A stretch of DNA of 64,000 nucleotides from Incurvaria masculella (lineage: Eukaryota; Arthropoda; Insecta; Lepidoptera; Incurvariidae), in NCBI GenBank assembly GCA_946894095.1, contig OX335652.1, positions 19,057,001-19,121,000 on the forward strand. The letters run 5' to 3'. Position numbers and translations under genes: made by a program. This document shows, piece by piece, positions 45,505-55,613 of the stretch. Every line of letters begins with the position of its first letter. Position 1 is the first letter of the stretch. The notes beneath the pieces were generated by a model. That model was not told the DNA's origin. It did not search any database and saw only the letters and a list, made by a program, of their open reading frames with translations.

Positions 45505-46400
45505 ATCATGGAGGTAAGTCAGAAATCGGAGGGGCAGAGATGCGCAACGTTCTGTATGTAAATAAGGTGGATACTGTTCTCGAGAAAGTAGCCAACTGGG
45601 GCCAGAAGAACCTGGTCGATTTCAACGTTCGCAAGATCTAATGCTGTGTTTTATCTGTCAAGTCAGAAGTCTTTTAGCTCCTAGCAAGTTTTCATGGCAA
45701 CGTCGGACCTGTCTCGGAGCACCTGGATCGACTGGGCTGCAACATCACAAAAGACGTGGGTTTTCGGCGTTTTATTCAAACCAAAGCCGAAATCGCATCG
45801 CAGAAACTGGGGATTTTATACGGTTGCAGAAGGTTATTTTCACCGGTACAATTACTACTTCTGTAGAAATCACAGATTAGGACGGTGATAGAATACTATA
45901 GCCACTTATGGGAGGGTAGTCCCCAGTACCTGTTGGCGTCTTTGGACTTATTTCACCGCCGAGAGGTTCGTTTTGTTGGGGGCTCACGACTCACCACTGG
46001 CTTGGAGTCTCTGAGCTACATACGGTCTGTGGGGTCGCTAAGTCTGTTCTACAGATACTTCCAGGATGTTGCTCCGTGGAAGTTACATCCCTTATTCCTA
46101 CCTATATCCGGAGCACCCTCCGCAGAGAATCAGAGTACCATAATACTAATTATTCTACTTATTTCTAACTAATTTATCTGCCGCACCGCCAGGATATGGA
46201 ACTGTCTGCGGGCGGGTTTTTGCTCATACCTATAACCTGGGAGTCTTCAAGCATAATTTGAACAAGCTCAATAGCTCAGCGATAGTCTGGTCCGCTGGTA
46301 TGGCGCCTCGCTGAGCGTCGTTTGTGGAGGCACCATACCATCGGTTTTTTACTTTTCTGAGTCTTGGTCCTCTGAACCTTTGGTCCTCAGCACAGCCACC
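45505..46400 (+). pseudogene. CR1-like RT C-terminal remnant
   Basis: Broken frames give VANWGQKNLVDFNVRK (45590), IEYYSHLWEGSPQYLLASLD (45889), SYIRSVGSLSLFYRYF and APWKLHPLFLPIS, the connection region after RT in CR1-type LINEs. Many stops and deletions. Same subfamily as the fragment at 1950-2560. Confidence 0.78.
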
Positions 46401-46509
46401 CATACCGGTTTTCCTGAAATAAATTGATACAATAATCCAACAGGCGTTATCACTAAGATACGGGCCTATAAAATAGAAGTAACATTGGTAGAAGATGGTA
46501 CATACATAT

Positions 46510-46735
46510 TATCATTCGAGCTGCCTCATGGTTAGGAATTCATCTAAAACTATAGGTCACCTTCCTCTACTAGGTGATATGATTACGGAGAAGCGGAATT
46601 GAAAAATGTTTTGGTGTTTTCCATTCAGTTCAATTAAGCCGTGTTCATAAAGGCGTGGTCCTGTCGTGGCACCTATTTACTTCGGGAATGCGATGTATTG
46701 GTCTAATGTCATAACGGCGGGTGTCTGATTGCTCT
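46510..46735 (+). repeat. Family B body fragment
   Basis: Contains GAGCTGCCTCATGGTTAGGA, ACTATAGGTCACC, TTCCATTCAGTTCAATTAAG and GGTCCTGTCGTGGCACC. Diverged. Confidence 0.65.
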
Positions 46736-46739
46736 ATAT

Positions 46740-46930
46740 AGATCTTTGTCGACCTCCCACTCCGCGTGGCCTCGCCAGAGGCCGTAACTCCTACTAATTT
46801 CCGGCCGCCGTCTAATCTCGCCGTCCGTCTTGCATTGTCTGTGCTTCGGAAATTTCCCCTAAACTCGGGCGCTAATGAAAGACTCGCTGTTTTCGGCTGC
46901 GTCGTGCAGGATTTTGTGTCAGTGAGTTGT
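46740..46930. promoter_or_regulatory. GC-rich island with arthropod initiator-like TCAGTG
   Basis: GC-rich sequence (CTCCGCGTGGCCTCGCCAGA, CCGGCCGCCG, CTCGGGCGC) leads to TTTTGTGTCAGTGAGTTGTG at about 46913-46932. It could be the promoter or first exon of a gene extending beyond the window, but no coding sequence is attached. Confidence 0.25.
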
Positions 46931-46980
46931 GTTTTAGCGTGAATCTAATAAATAATATAAAGGGGAAAGTTTGTAATAAT

Positions 46981-47012
46981 GGATGGATGGATGGATGGAT
47001 GGATGGATGTTT
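46981..47012 (+). repeat. (ATGG)n microsatellite
   Basis: About eight GGAT/ATGG units followed by TGTTTGTTACTATTTCACG.., the start of a common repeat with AAACTACTGAATGGATTC. Confidence 0.9.
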
Positions 47013-47172
47013 GTTACTATTTCACGTAAAAACTACTGAATGGATTCTAATGAAACTTTACAATAATATAGCTTATACATCAGAATAACACATAGGCTAC
47101 AATTTATGTGCCCATGGGCTTTAGAACTTTCACGGGGCTGCGAAAACGATGCCGGTAGCGCTACTTCACACC

Positions 47173-47222
47173 GGGGGGAGAGGAGCCGGGGGCGGTGGCG
47201 GGGAGCGGCGGCGGGGGGAGGG
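47173..47222 (+). other. G-rich tract, G-quadruplex candidate
   Basis: Five runs of three or more G (GGGGGG, GGGGG, GGGG, GGGGGG, GGG) separated by up to about 11 bases, inside AT-rich surroundings. Confidence 0.6.
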
Positions 47223-48263
47223 CAGACGTCGTGACTGTTTGGTGTCCGTTTGGCGAATTTCAAGGCACTAGCGATTTGTAAAACTTAGTACATGTACATT
47301 TAACTACCCGGGAATTAGGATTGGCTAAATAGAATTCAGTTCCGCTTACGCTAAGATGGGGCTGTCATACAAACTGCAATGCTATGCACGGCTCGGCTTT
47401 GCGGCGGCAGCGCTTACTTTTACTGAAATACGGCTTGGTATTTCCTGCAACTTTAGGACTACTTGGCATCACGCTAAATCGCCGGAGGAGCGACCAACAG
47501 AATAAAATCCTTGAGAACCAATTACTCGATTTAGATGTGCATTGTATCTACGTCTAGCCTGATTCTACTAAAAACTTATAGATTACATAATATAACGCTT
47601 CATTACCAGAAGGTTAAGTAGTGAGTCTTAAAGTCTTATAACATGCGAACCACTTACCTGATTTATATGCGTATTTTATCAATGTATAGCATCTCTGGGA
47701 GCAGTCAGGTTCGAGATGGGTTACTGTTTTCGATGTTGAGGCTGGCTGTGGGTTGGAGTCCACGCAAAACTTACCTACGTTACACGTTACTTACTAGGTA
47801 AGCAATGTAGCAGTGAAAGTGCAGAAAGGTTCTCGCGGCAAATGTTTTTTTTTCAAATAGCCACCAAACGTCAACGAAGCTCTAAATGGGAATTATTGGA
47901 TGTTTCTCATTAAATCATGCTATTTCGGTTCGAACGATCTTGATTAAATTTGGTACATGGATACATTGTCCTGGACCAGTTTGACCCTATTTTGGACCAG
48001 TCATGTGGGCTACTTTTTATCCATGAGATAATTTAGCCGACACTAACCCGAGCGGAGCCGGGTACCGCAGCTAGTGTTCTATATATTTAGTGATGTTTGT
48101 TTTAGTTAGCCTAGCTTTTGGACGACATTTACGGTGGACCAGTCTAATTCAACTTAACGAATGTTTGACGATATATTGTAACGGTGGCAACTAGAGACCG
48201 TATCGATATTCCATCAAGTTGTGTGTAATATTAAAACCGACTCTTTGTTTCTGCATAGTTTTT

Positions 48264-48529
48264 AGGGTTCCGTACCCAAAGGGTGCCAACTGAACCCTAT
48301 TACTAAGCCTCCGCTGTCACAGGGCTGTTTTTAAGAAACCGTAACAGATAGATAGCTGAAATTTTCACAGAGTGTGTATTTATTGTGCTGCTATAACAAC
48401 AAATAGGTAAGATTAAAAAATACTTAAAATTAAAGGGGGCCCCTATACAAAAAACGTGATTTTTTTGTACGCAATCTTTTACGATGGTACGGAACCCTTC
48501 GTGTGCGAGTCCGACTCGCACTTGGCCGG
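48264..48529 (-). repeat. Family A repeat lacking the microsatellite
   Basis: Reverse copy in which CCTCCGCTGT runs straight into CACAGGGCTG, so the (GTCC)n block is absent. Confidence 0.86.
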
Positions 48530-48889
48530 TTTTTTAGAGGCTAACTGACTTAGGACCTATAAGATGGGGAAATAGTGATGGAAAGAGAGAAAACGATATC
48601 TTATTTTGGGACACAAAAGGAAAAAACGAGTTCATAGAGTGGCATAGATGTTATGACTAGGTTTTTACAAAGGTGTTTCACAAAACAGAAAGTTCGGAAA
48701 CTGTGTAAAGGTTAAAACAGAAAAGACTATGAGGTGAGAGATGAACTTTGGATGTAGCCGTTTTGAAAAACAAAATTCTCTCCTGAATCAAGTCGATTTA
48801 GGCGATTTCATTCATTGCCAGTGGCTATGTATTTATCCTGCTTAAGTCTCACGTCTCCTCTCTCAATGTGACTATGATGCGTAGTAATA

Positions 48890-49210
48890 TTGATTGATTG
48901 ATTGATTGAAAATTCTTTATTACGCCACAAAAAAAAAAACAATTTACAAAAGAAAGTATAGTGCAATAACAACATAAGGCGGGCTTATCCCTCGAAGAGA
49001 TTTCTTCCAGCCGACCGTTGGGTGTTTTGAATATCTGAGCCATATTACACAGGCTTGGCTTTTACTCGATTCCGGAACCCATCGGAATTCGGCACGGAAA
49101 TATTGATGAGCGAGCATTCTTCTAAACATGGCTGACCCACCGGATATTGGATAACGCCACTTACAGCGCAGGACTAGGATTTTAATGTTTCCAGGTGCGG
49201 GACGTGCCAT
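48890..49210 (-). repeat. LINE 3' tail, longer copy
   Basis: Same tail as 19946-20100 with extra 5' sequence. A - strand reading frame 48944-49210 (ISGGSAMFRRMLAHQYF..) may be degraded LINE coding sequence; I do not recognise a domain in it. Confidence 0.55.
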
Positions 49211-49552
49211 CCTGTCCCAGTTGCAGTATACGTCGCATGATTGACAGCCAGCTTGTTAACAGTTCGCAAACTAATCCGCCGTTCTTTATTCTGACGTTGT
49301 GAAATAATGAACTCGCCGACGGGGTACGGTGATGAATGGACTGTACTGTTGGTACTGGTGATTTTTATCGTATTTTCGTTATGAATATTTTGATTTTTGG
49401 CCTTTACAGAGAATGTAACGCTCGACAGAGTCCATATTGCTATTTTACGGATGTTAACGTATACATCTATACCAACATATAAAGAGGAAAGTTTTGATTT
49501 TTTGTGTATTTCAATTGAATAGGCTCCGAAACTACTGGACGGATTTGAAAAA

Positions 49553-49846
49553 CCGGCCAAGTGCGAGTCGGACTTGCACACGAAGGGTTCCGTACCAACC
49601 TACAAGATTTAACACAAAAAAACACTTTATTTGCATGGGGACCCCCTTTAATTATTATTATTTTACCTATTTGTTGTTATAGCGGCAAAATAAATACACA
49701 CTCTGTGAAAATGTCAGCTGCCTACCTATTACGGTTCATGAGATACAGCCCTGTGACAGACGGACAGACCGACGGACGGACGGACGGACGGACAGCGGAG
49801 GCTTAGTAATAGGGTTCCGTTTTCACCCTTTGGGTACGGAACCCTA
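49553..49846 (+). repeat. Family A repeat inserted in a GGACGGATTTGAAAAA-type repeat
   Basis: Full copy that begins right after CTACTGGACGGATTTGAAAAA, part of another common repeat. Again the target is an A-run. Confidence 0.88.
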
Positions 49847-50437
49847 AAAACAACATCAAATATTGTTTACAGGGAGGCTTTAACTCAATAAATTAATTAA
49901 CGGCTTTTGTTTTGTAGTTATGACCTTTTTACAATAATTAACAGTATGAAAAATATATAAAAAAGTAAAAAATGCAAAAAAATAAAAAATAACCAAAAAA
50001 AAATATATTCACAGATAAATTAAAATAATATCAGAGTTTTTTTTTATTTCAAATATTTTTTTATGATCTTTTTTAAGAAATCTGCGTAAAATGGGTTTAT
50101 TTGTGTATCATTGCGTCTAAATAATATTTTTTTAAATTCTGTTATGCCCTTGAGAAGCTGGGACGGGCTGCTAGTTTATTATAAAGATAGAAATAGATAT
50201 AGGTAAAAGGCTTCTGCTTGATCCATGAACTCGTATTTTTAAGTGAAGGTCAAATTTTATAGAATGTTTTCTGTGAGAAATGCTGCTAATAATATGAGCT
50301 AAGCTATTTACCTTTAAGAATTTTCACTAAGAAATACACAGGCCTTGCTTTTAAATTATACTTCAATTTGGTTGAGTAAGGCGGAAAATTTCCTGCTTTT
50401 CCGATACTCAAATTGAGCAACTTAAACTCGAAGGGAG

Positions 50438-50552
50438 TAAAATAGGGGATGAAAGTTTGAAATGTGGAACTCATATAATATCTAGGAAATAATTCGGCCC
50501 AACATCAGTCCAAAACGACATTGACCCAAGCGAAGCCGGCTACTTCAGCTAG
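50438..50552 (+). repeat. Helitron-like 3' end fragment
   Basis: Same order of blocks as 41523-41637, ending GCCGGCTACTTCAGCTAGC. A shorter piece (ACACTAACCCGAGCGGAGCC..AGCTAGT) lies at 48038-48075. Confidence 0.65.
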
Positions 50553-50766
50553 CACTTCATATTTTAACAAATTAAAGAATTTTATTCAAAGAGAATGTTC
50601 ATATAACACTATTTTTACGTTAACCTTTTTTATTTTAGTAGTATGCATATTACTGTACTACAGAAAAATAAAAAAATACTAGAATAAACCAAAGCCATAT
50701 GAGAAAACTTAAAATATAACCCTCCAATATCCACTTCTTCTTTATTGTAGTCGGGTAATGAGAAAA

Positions 50767-50939
50767 CCGGGCAAGTGCGAGTCGGACTCGCACACGTAGA
50801 GTTCCGTACCATTATACAAGATTTGATCAAAAGAAATCGCGTCGGTGGCTGATGGTTTTTGATGATATTTGTTGTTATAGCGGCAACAGAAATACACACT
50901 TAGTAAACATTTCAGCTGTCTACCTAAAAACCCTAAAAA
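50767..50939 (+). repeat. Family A repeat, internally deleted
   Basis: Has the CCGGGCAAGTGCGAGTCGG start, the TTGTTATAGCGGCAA block and a final CCCTAAAAAT, but lacks the microsatellite and most of the middle. Confidence 0.75.
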
Positions 50940-51210
50940 TAACTAGAACAAACCAAAGTCATAGGAAAAAACTTAAATTATAACCCTTAATTTGCGTAGT
51001 CGGGTACCAAAATAGTGTAGTTCACACGATCAAAGGCATTGTCAAAGGGAACTTTTAATATAGAGCTATTTGCGGCACCGCAGTTCTACTCTACATCGAG
51101 TTTTCCGACAACTCATCGCTCCTTTGATCAAATAGTTCATCTGTACAAGACCGCGGTGGCGGACCCAATTCAAACTGCCAACTCCCGACCCACCTGTGCT
51201 CGGAACTAGA

Positions 51211-51760
51211 CTAGGAGGTCGCGACAAAAATGGTAACGATAACGTAAATGGCTGAAACTGGGTTCACGGGATGAAGACCAACCCTCTGAAGCTAAATGTG
51301 TCAATCTGCCTGTTCCAATTGCTTGCGATAAATAGATTAGGCGCCTGAAAAAGTAAATATGGTGACAAAAAATACATATGATAAGGTAAATGGATGCAAA
51401 TGATGGAACATGGAAGTATCAGTGCATAATTGCTTAGCAATACAAAATCTGAACAAATCTTTGGTTGCATTTCGTATTTATAGGTGATTTAGGTTACAGA
51501 TATAACAGGTATATTTAAGTGTTTAATTTAAAAAACGGACTCGTTATTGTTGTATAGCTATAGGTATCAATGTTTTCAGATAATCAGTAAAGTCATCAGC
51601 AGGTACATACCAGCATGTAATTTATATAGCCAATCTAGATAATGCAACCACTTGGCGCGGGCAGATCGACATATTTAGCATCAGAGGGTTGGTCTCCAAC
51701 ATGTGAACCCAGATTCAGCCATTTACCTTATCGTTACCAAAAATGTCGTGACCTCCCGGA
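51211..51760. mobile_element. MITE with ~100-bp terminal repeats (family D)
   Basis: Left end GGAGGTCGCGACAAAAATGG, right end the complement of GGAGGTCACGACATTTTTGG. Similarity continues inward for about 100 bp through GGTTCACA and ACCAACCCTCTGA. No ORF. Target duplication unclear. Confidence 0.78.
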
Positions 51761-51944
51761 ATACTGCTCCCAGCGACGAGTCGGATTCTGTAGAACCCAT
51801 CCGTCCGGATCTGGCCCCCACGTGCCACCGCCTGTTTAATAGAGCGTAACGATGCGATATTGATTTTGGTTCGTCAGCTCTCGAATGGCTAATGGCGACG
51901 GATTATAACGGACTTGGCAGGCGTTAACGTGCCTGTGCAGCTTT

Positions 51945-52311
51945 CACTGAGAAAAAATTATTGTTGGCCCAACAAAGAAACGTTAACCCTGGAGAGCCGT
52001 CATAGTGAATTGGTTGCAACGACAACCTTTATTTTGTCGACCATATATACAATCTATCAAAGTAATTCTAGCAAAACATACTAGACATTGTTGCGCTCGC
52101 AACTTCCACTTTGTTACACTAACAAACAGTGACCAAAGTTGTTACAGTAACAAATACGACTTTGTTATAATGACAAAAAGCAATTGACAAAATAAAAGCT
52201 GTCCTGAGAAATAAGCTCGATTCGTTATAGTAACAACTTCTTTGATGCTTCAACATTTTTTTTCTGACAACGTGATTTTTGTCACTTTGTCAGCCTATTT
52301 TTTTCTCAGTG
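51945..52311. mobile_element. ~367-bp MITE with CACTGAGAAAAAAT ends
   Basis: Terminal repeats CACTGAGAAAAAAT / ATTTTTTTCTCAGTG. The interior is rich in TTGTTA..TGACAAA variants that may be subterminal repeats. Confidence 0.6.
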
Positions 52312-52475
52312 TTGTGATAATGTTATCGGTTTAAATAGCATTGACGTGATCATACGTTTCGTATAGTTATAAATGGATCTGGGTTATGGTCCGTTTTGGT
52401 CAGCGATCATGGAATGACGAAAATAGTTTCTATGGCGGCGGCGCTTAGAAACGTTTATGTATATAATGTAATTTT

Positions 52476-52861
52476 GTCAGCCTCAGTGGCCCAGTGGCGC
52501 GACACTTCGGCGATCGCTCTCCGAAGTTAAGCAACGCTGGGTCCGGTCTGGTCTTGGATGGGTGACCATTCGACCGTTGAGAGAGGCTGGCCGTGGTTCG
52601 GATTCCACGTTAAGCTGTAGGTCCCCTTCCTTACTTACTAGGTGGTAGGGTTTATCCCGCCCGGGTTGGTACCATCGCATTGGATGAACGATGGTCGAAG
52701 CGGCAATGAAAATTGTCCGTGTTTTCCATCCAGTTCAATGTAGCCGTGCAATATAAGGAAGGTCCTGGCATGGCACCTAGTTCCCATGTGGTGTGTTGGG
52801 CTAATACCATGACAGAACGTGTGGTATTAGCCATCCATGTCCAGTCACATAAAAAAAAAAT
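52476..52861 (+). mobile_element. 5S-rRNA-derived SINE, full length (family B)
   Basis: At 52511-52567 the element carries a 5S-rRNA-like stretch including CCGAAGTTAAGCAACG and TTGGATGGGTGACC. These match the conserved 5S A-box-side and C-box sequences that act as an internal pol III promoter. After the head comes a body (GTGGTTCGGATTCCACG, TTACTTACTAGGTGGTAGGG, CCATCCAGTTCAATGTAGCC, GGTCCTGGCATGGCACCTAG) and an A-rich tail. It is nearly identical to the copy at 29991-30377, suggesting recent activity. It is not a functional 5S gene: only the central part of 5S is present and it is fused to the SINE body. Confidence 0.9.
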
Positions 52862-53460
52862 GTTTATTCATCATCCATAGACAGTACACTGCACTCAGAT
52901 TTGTCATATTTTATCATTGGCCAGTTCAGCGTCTCCAATTTTCCTCCAGTCCTCCCGGCCCTGAGCGGTACGGAACCACTGCTTTCTGCCGACGCACTTG
53001 ATGTTGTCGTCCCAACTGGCGGGTGGTCTTCCCACACTCTGTTTTACTGTCCACGACCGCCAGTGTAGGAAACGTTTAGGAAAATTGAAGAGGCTTATGT
53101 CCAGCAGTGGACGCAAACCCGTTGACTGACTGACTGACTGGCAGTTCAGCGATTCCAGCGAAGAAGAACTGGCAAGAAACTCCACGGGTTTTTTCTTTCA
53201 ACGTAAAATTTACAAAATTGACGAGAATCAACAGTTCATGTCGTATGCGACATTTCATGACAAAATATTAGTTTATTTGTAAAGACCATGTCCGCTATTT
53301 AACATGTTACCAATTGGAGCAAGCCAGTCCCCACAAACAGCACCCGTTCACGAGCATCACGCCGGGCACAGCCATCGCCTCTCGCAACCATATTTTAGGG
53401 ATAGAGGAGACTCGAACCCAGCGTCACCGCAAGCAAATACCTTAAAGCGATGCACTACTC
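52862..53460 (+). repeat. Interspersed repeat (TTTATTCATCATCC type) hosting the twin-primed LINE
   Basis: TGTTTATTCATCATCCATAG, AGTACACTGCACTCAG, GCGAAGAAGAACTGGCAAG and GCACCCGTTCACGAGCATC occur in the same order at 54630-54906, and the first part again at 15862-15970. The copy here is interrupted by the insertion at 52932-53141. Confidence 0.7.
52932..53141. mobile_element. RTE-like LINE 3' fragment with inverted 5' part (twin-primed)
   Basis: 53063-53141 (+) reads RKIEEAYVQQWTQTR then stop and (TGAC)n, a LINE 3' end. 52932-53062 reads on the - strand as GRPPASWDDNIKCVGRKQW..DWRKIG, the segment that should precede it. The whole is flanked by CAGTTCAGCG at 52922-52931 and 53142-53151. The inversion with target duplication is the signature of twin priming. 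Confidence 0.82.
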
Positions 53461-53671
53461 CAGTGGCAACAAGAAAACATTATAAATCCTTTGTGCGATT
53501 TAGTCCTCATGATAAATCTAGTGTTAGATCCAGAATTAATACTATTATTTATGTCATCAACTACTATAGTGACCTGTAACCAAAGAGTCGAACTACAAAA
53601 CCTTATTATTCTTACAGCCAAAAAAAAAGACATAATATTAAGCCTTTAAATGCTACCGGTAATACGAAAAC

Positions 53672-53713
53672 GGTAGCGCCGTCGAGTAAGCGAACTCACT
53701 CGCCGGCGCTACC
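53672..53713. repeat. GC-rich hairpin
   Basis: GGTAGCGCCGTCGAGT pairs with ACTCGCCGGCGCTACC with one mismatch, in an otherwise AT-rich stretch. Confidence 0.7.
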
Positions 53714-53955
53714 TACGAACTCGCTTTACAGATTTACTCGAATTCCAACGATACGTAATAAATTCACAGGACGCTATTTAGTCTAATGAACATTCGATGT
53801 TGCGCATCCCGAATTCGTAAACGAACAAAATACTGTCAGACGTTTTACACTAACTCGTGGCATGGCCACCGAATAAGTAATTGTGCATGGCATACGAACA
53901 AGTTTCGATTGCTAAACCCGTCCGTCCATGCTCACTGGTTTAGTTGGTTGATTTT

Positions 53956-54550
53956 TAGGGTTCAAACGGAACCCTATTACTCAGTCTCCGCTGTCCGTCC
54001 ATCCGTCCGTCCGTCCATCCGTCTGTCACAGTGCTGTATCTCATGAATGGTAATAGGTAGACAGCTTTTCACAGAGTATGTATATCTGTTGCCGTAACAG
54101 CGACAAAAACCGGCCAAGTGCGAGTCGGACTCGCACACGAAGGGTTCCGTACCATCGTAAAAAAAAAAAAACACGTTTTTTGTATGGGAGCCCCCTTTAA
54201 TTTTAATTATTTTTTAATCTTACCTATTTGTTGTTATAGCGGCAAAATAAATACACACTCTGTGAAAATTTCAGCTGTCTACCTGTTACGGTTACTGAGA
54301 TACAGCCCTGTGACAGACGGACAGACGGACGGACGGACGAACGGACTGACAGCGGAGGCTTAGTAATAGGGTTCCGTTTTCATCCTTTGGGTACGGAACC
54401 CTAAAAAGTAAAAATAAAAACCAAATAAAAATTAAAGTGGCCCAATTTTGATTTGGTTTTTATACATACAAGAAACGTGATTTCTTTGGGTTAAATGTTG
54501 TATAATGGTACGGAGCCCTTCGTGGTCGAGTCCGACTCGCACTTGCCCTG
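53956..54550 (-). repeat. Family A repeat, reverse copy split by a forward copy
   Basis: The reverse copy begins AGGGTTCAAACGGAACCC, runs to TTGCCGTAACAGCGAC, and resumes near 54430 to end with GTCCGACTCGCACTTGCCC at about 54550. The gap is filled by a forward copy (54110-54402). Confidence 0.75.
54110..54402 (+). repeat. Family A repeat, inserted in an opposite-strand copy
   Basis: Complete copy flanked by AAAAA on both sides, inside the reverse copy 53956-54550. This is the second self-nesting event in the window. Confidence 0.85.
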
Positions 54551-54629
54551 TTTCTGTTGAGTATATACAAATATCTCGATATGGACATTTAATCGTATGA
54601 GCGTATCTATGAGTACAAACCTTATATTG

Positions 54630-54906
54630 TTGTTTATTGTTTATTCATCATCCATAGGCAGTACACTGCACTCGGATTTGTCATATTTTATCATTTTATT
54701 ACTAGCCAGTTTGGCAATCCCAGCGAAGAAGAACTGGCAAGAAACTCAGCTGGTTTACAAAGTATAAAGTACAAACAATTAATAGCATATGCAACAGTTC
54801 ATGACAAATATCAGTTTATTCGTAAAGACAATGCCCGCCATCCAACATGTTGCCAATTGGAGCAAGCCAGTCCCCACAAACAGCACCCGTTCACGAGCAT
54901 CCCGCC
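54630..54906 (+). repeat. Interspersed repeat (TTTATTCATCATCC type), copy 2
   Basis: Same blocks as 52862-53460 without the small LINE insertion, but cut at CATCCCGCCGG by the T-rich end of the larger LINE. Confidence 0.7.
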
Positions 54907-55178
54907 GGTATTTTTTTTTTATTTTTTTTTTTATTTGAGGACAACCAAACACATATAGATACAGAAACAAAACATATCAACATAATAAAAGTACTACTAT
55001 CTACATGCAACAACAGTTGCCACAGAGTGAGAAAAAGTAGAGCTTATGCCTAAAATCTGAAAGTACCTTAAAACTAAAATTATGTAAAGTAGTGAGTATA
55101 ATTAACACCAGAAATGTATTAAATATACCTGAAGAGAAAAGAGAAGAGTAATTTTATGGCCACACAATGTGAATGCTT

Positions 55179-55613
55179 TCAATCAAAATTGGATAAAACT
55201 TTCTTTAAATTAATTTTGAAATTGTGTTGGCTGCATTTAAATATATCTATATCGCCAAATTTATCATTGTAGGTTTTAAATATCCGAAAGAAAGGCCTTC
55301 TCTTACCGGCGTTCGTACGCGTACGCGGTAAAAGAAAGAGATCAACACTGCGGGTGGCACGACTATGAGGGACGCGAATGTCTATTTGAGCGAGCAGTTC
55401 GCTGCAGTTTATTTTATTATGCAGTAGCTTGTGAAGAATCATTACATCCAAGATGCATCTTCTATCAGCCAGTGGCATTGGATTTATGTCAACAACTAGA
55501 TTGATTTTTAAAAGTCTGAAGTTAAGAACACGATAAAAGTATTTTTGAATTTTTTCAAGAGAATTAATGTATTTTAAGTAAAAGGGATTCCATATTTCCG
55601 ATGCGTATTCCAA
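55179..55613 (-). pseudogene. LINE ORF2 C-terminal part after frameshift
   Basis: Begins EYASEIWNPFYLKYINSLEK, the standard post-RT block of non-LTR elements. It continues through FYRVLNFRLL and LPRTRTNAGKRRPFFRIFKTYN to a stop. It is one frame away from the upstream RT, so a small indel lies near 55610-55630. Confidence 0.85.

Noticed and set aside
49174..49581. 135-codon frame on the - strand
   Set aside because: Crosses the boundary between the family A repeat start and other sequence; its N-terminus is antisense to the repeat palindrome.
52511..52567. 5S rRNA gene
   Set aside because: Only the central part of 5S is present, mutated and fused to a SINE body with an A-rich tail.
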